This document shows positions 24,173 through 24,632 of a stretch of 24,632 bases of DNA, one piece after another. The notes under the pieces were generated by a model. The model was not told where the DNA came from. It saw only the letters and a list, made by a program, of their open reading frames with translations, and ran no database searches. The first letter of the stretch is position 1. Every line of letters begins with the position of its first letter. Origin of the DNA: Candidatus Acidianus copahuensis (GTDB lineage Archaea; Thermoproteota; Thermoprotei_A; Sulfolobales; Sulfolobaceae); NCBI RefSeq assembly GCF_000632495.1, contig NZ_JFZT01000041.1, positions 1 through 24,632 on the forward strand. The letters run 5' to 3'. A program made the translations under genes and the position numbers.

Positions 24173-24632
24173 TTAACTACTTGTAACGTAGTATGGTGTA
24201 GTTACTGATGTGGAAGATATTAGTACACCCCACATTCCTGCTTCAGCGTGACCAGCGATACCGCATGCGAACCAATAGTATCCTGCAGGAATTGCTGGAG
24301 ATAAGCCAGATGCAGATTGACCACTAGCTATACCTACAGTTTCATATGATGTGCTCGTGGTTCCAACGTTAAGAATAAACTTACCGTCAGCAAGTACGTT
24401 TGCGTTATTGGGCGTTGGAGTATCGTTAGCTATTATGTTGAAGTTGTGAGGTATTGATTCCTGGTTTGTGTAGACTACATACACGTGCCATCCTGCAGGT
24501 ATGTAAATTTTTAGCTGTCCGTCGCTTGTTCCGTTAAAGTTAAATGGATTTCCAGAGCTCAACGAGACAATATATAGGAATACAGTCTTATTAGCTGCGT
24601 TATAAGCTAGAGGAACGCCAGGAACCTTAGTA
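24173..24632 (-). CDS. Sulfocyanin-type blue copper protein, 5' end outside the window
   Basis: The frame is open to the window edge: 23 codons before the TTG at 24562 continue it (KVPGVPLAYNAANKTVFLYIVSL), so this is a C-terminal part of a longer gene, not a 129-residue protein starting at TTG. The plastocyanin-like copper site is complete, numbered from that TTG: His39 in IPHNFN, then Cys100, His105 and Met110 in ACGIAGHAEAGMW. The pattern C-x4-H-x4-M and the NPFNFNG motif match sulfocyanin, the one-electron carrier of Sulfolobales respiratory complexes. A signal anchor is expected upstream. Next to aioB it is the likely electron acceptor of the arsenite oxidase. Confidence 0.88.
   Translation of the reverse strand, partial: TKVPGVPLAYNAANKTVFLYIVSLSSGNPFNFNGTSDGQLKIYIPAGWHVYVVYTNQESIPHNFNIIANDTPTPNNANVLADGKFILNVGTTSTSYETVGIASGQSASGLSPAIPAGYYWFACGIAGHAEAGMWGVLISSTSVTTPYYVTSS

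Noticed and set aside
24173..24562. Sulfocyanin starting at the TTG at 24562
   Set aside because: The conserved sulfocyanin sequence continues in frame upstream to the window edge, so the true start lies outside.

Overview
The window looks like a chromosomal segment of a thermoacidophilic archaeon of the order Sulfolobales. The evidence is a CRISPR repeat whose 3' end gives the ATTGAAAG crRNA handle typical of that order, a sulfocyanin-type blue copper protein beside a Rieske protein and an arsenite-oxidase-type molybdoenzyme, AT-rich TATA boxes about 22-32 bases ahead of start codons (leaderless genes), a decayed archaeal insertion sequence and archaeal TldD/TldE. The genus cannot be fixed from the sequence alone.

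Layout. 1-429: AT-rich CRISPR leader. 430-5855: one very long CRISPR array, 85 repeats of 25 bp and 84 spacers by hand count, read left to right and ending in a degenerate repeat; no cas gene lies in the window. 5948-8837 (minus): tldD-tldE plus a small helical unknown, tightly spaced. 8913-9075: a hairpin-rich stretch that may be the right end of an IS200/IS605-type element. 9364-11258: an MFS transporter convergent with a ferritin-like di-iron protein, overlapping by 16 bp. 11665-12377: a decayed IS with a broken DDE transposase. 12505-13356: two small AT-rich genes; the first resembles the ADP-ribosyltransferase-like toxin domains found at the ends of bacterial polymorphic toxins, the second has no family I recognise. 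13574-13927: a possible small membrane protein. 13985-15525: an MFS exporter followed at once by a PadR-type regulator. 15906-17882 (minus): an SF2 helicase. 18150-18392: a zinc-ribbon protein with a C-terminal membrane anchor. 18994-24632 (minus): an arsenite-oxidation cluster.

How the genes work together. In the right-hand cluster the transcription order is sulfocyanin (cut by the window edge), Rieske subunit with a twin-arginine signal (aioB), a multi-pass membrane protein with a Cys-Cys pair, and the molybdopterin catalytic subunit (aioA). Arsenite electrons would pass from the Mo centre through the 3Fe-4S cluster of AioA to the Rieske cluster of AioB and then to sulfocyanin, outside the membrane, feeding a terminal oxidase. 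The membrane protein has no assigned role.

The most interesting points for follow-up are the toxin-like gene pair beside a dead IS, the Cys-Cys membrane protein inside the arsenite cluster, an exact duplicate spacer and several hairpin-bearing spacers in the CRISPR array, and the structured relic upstream of tldD.
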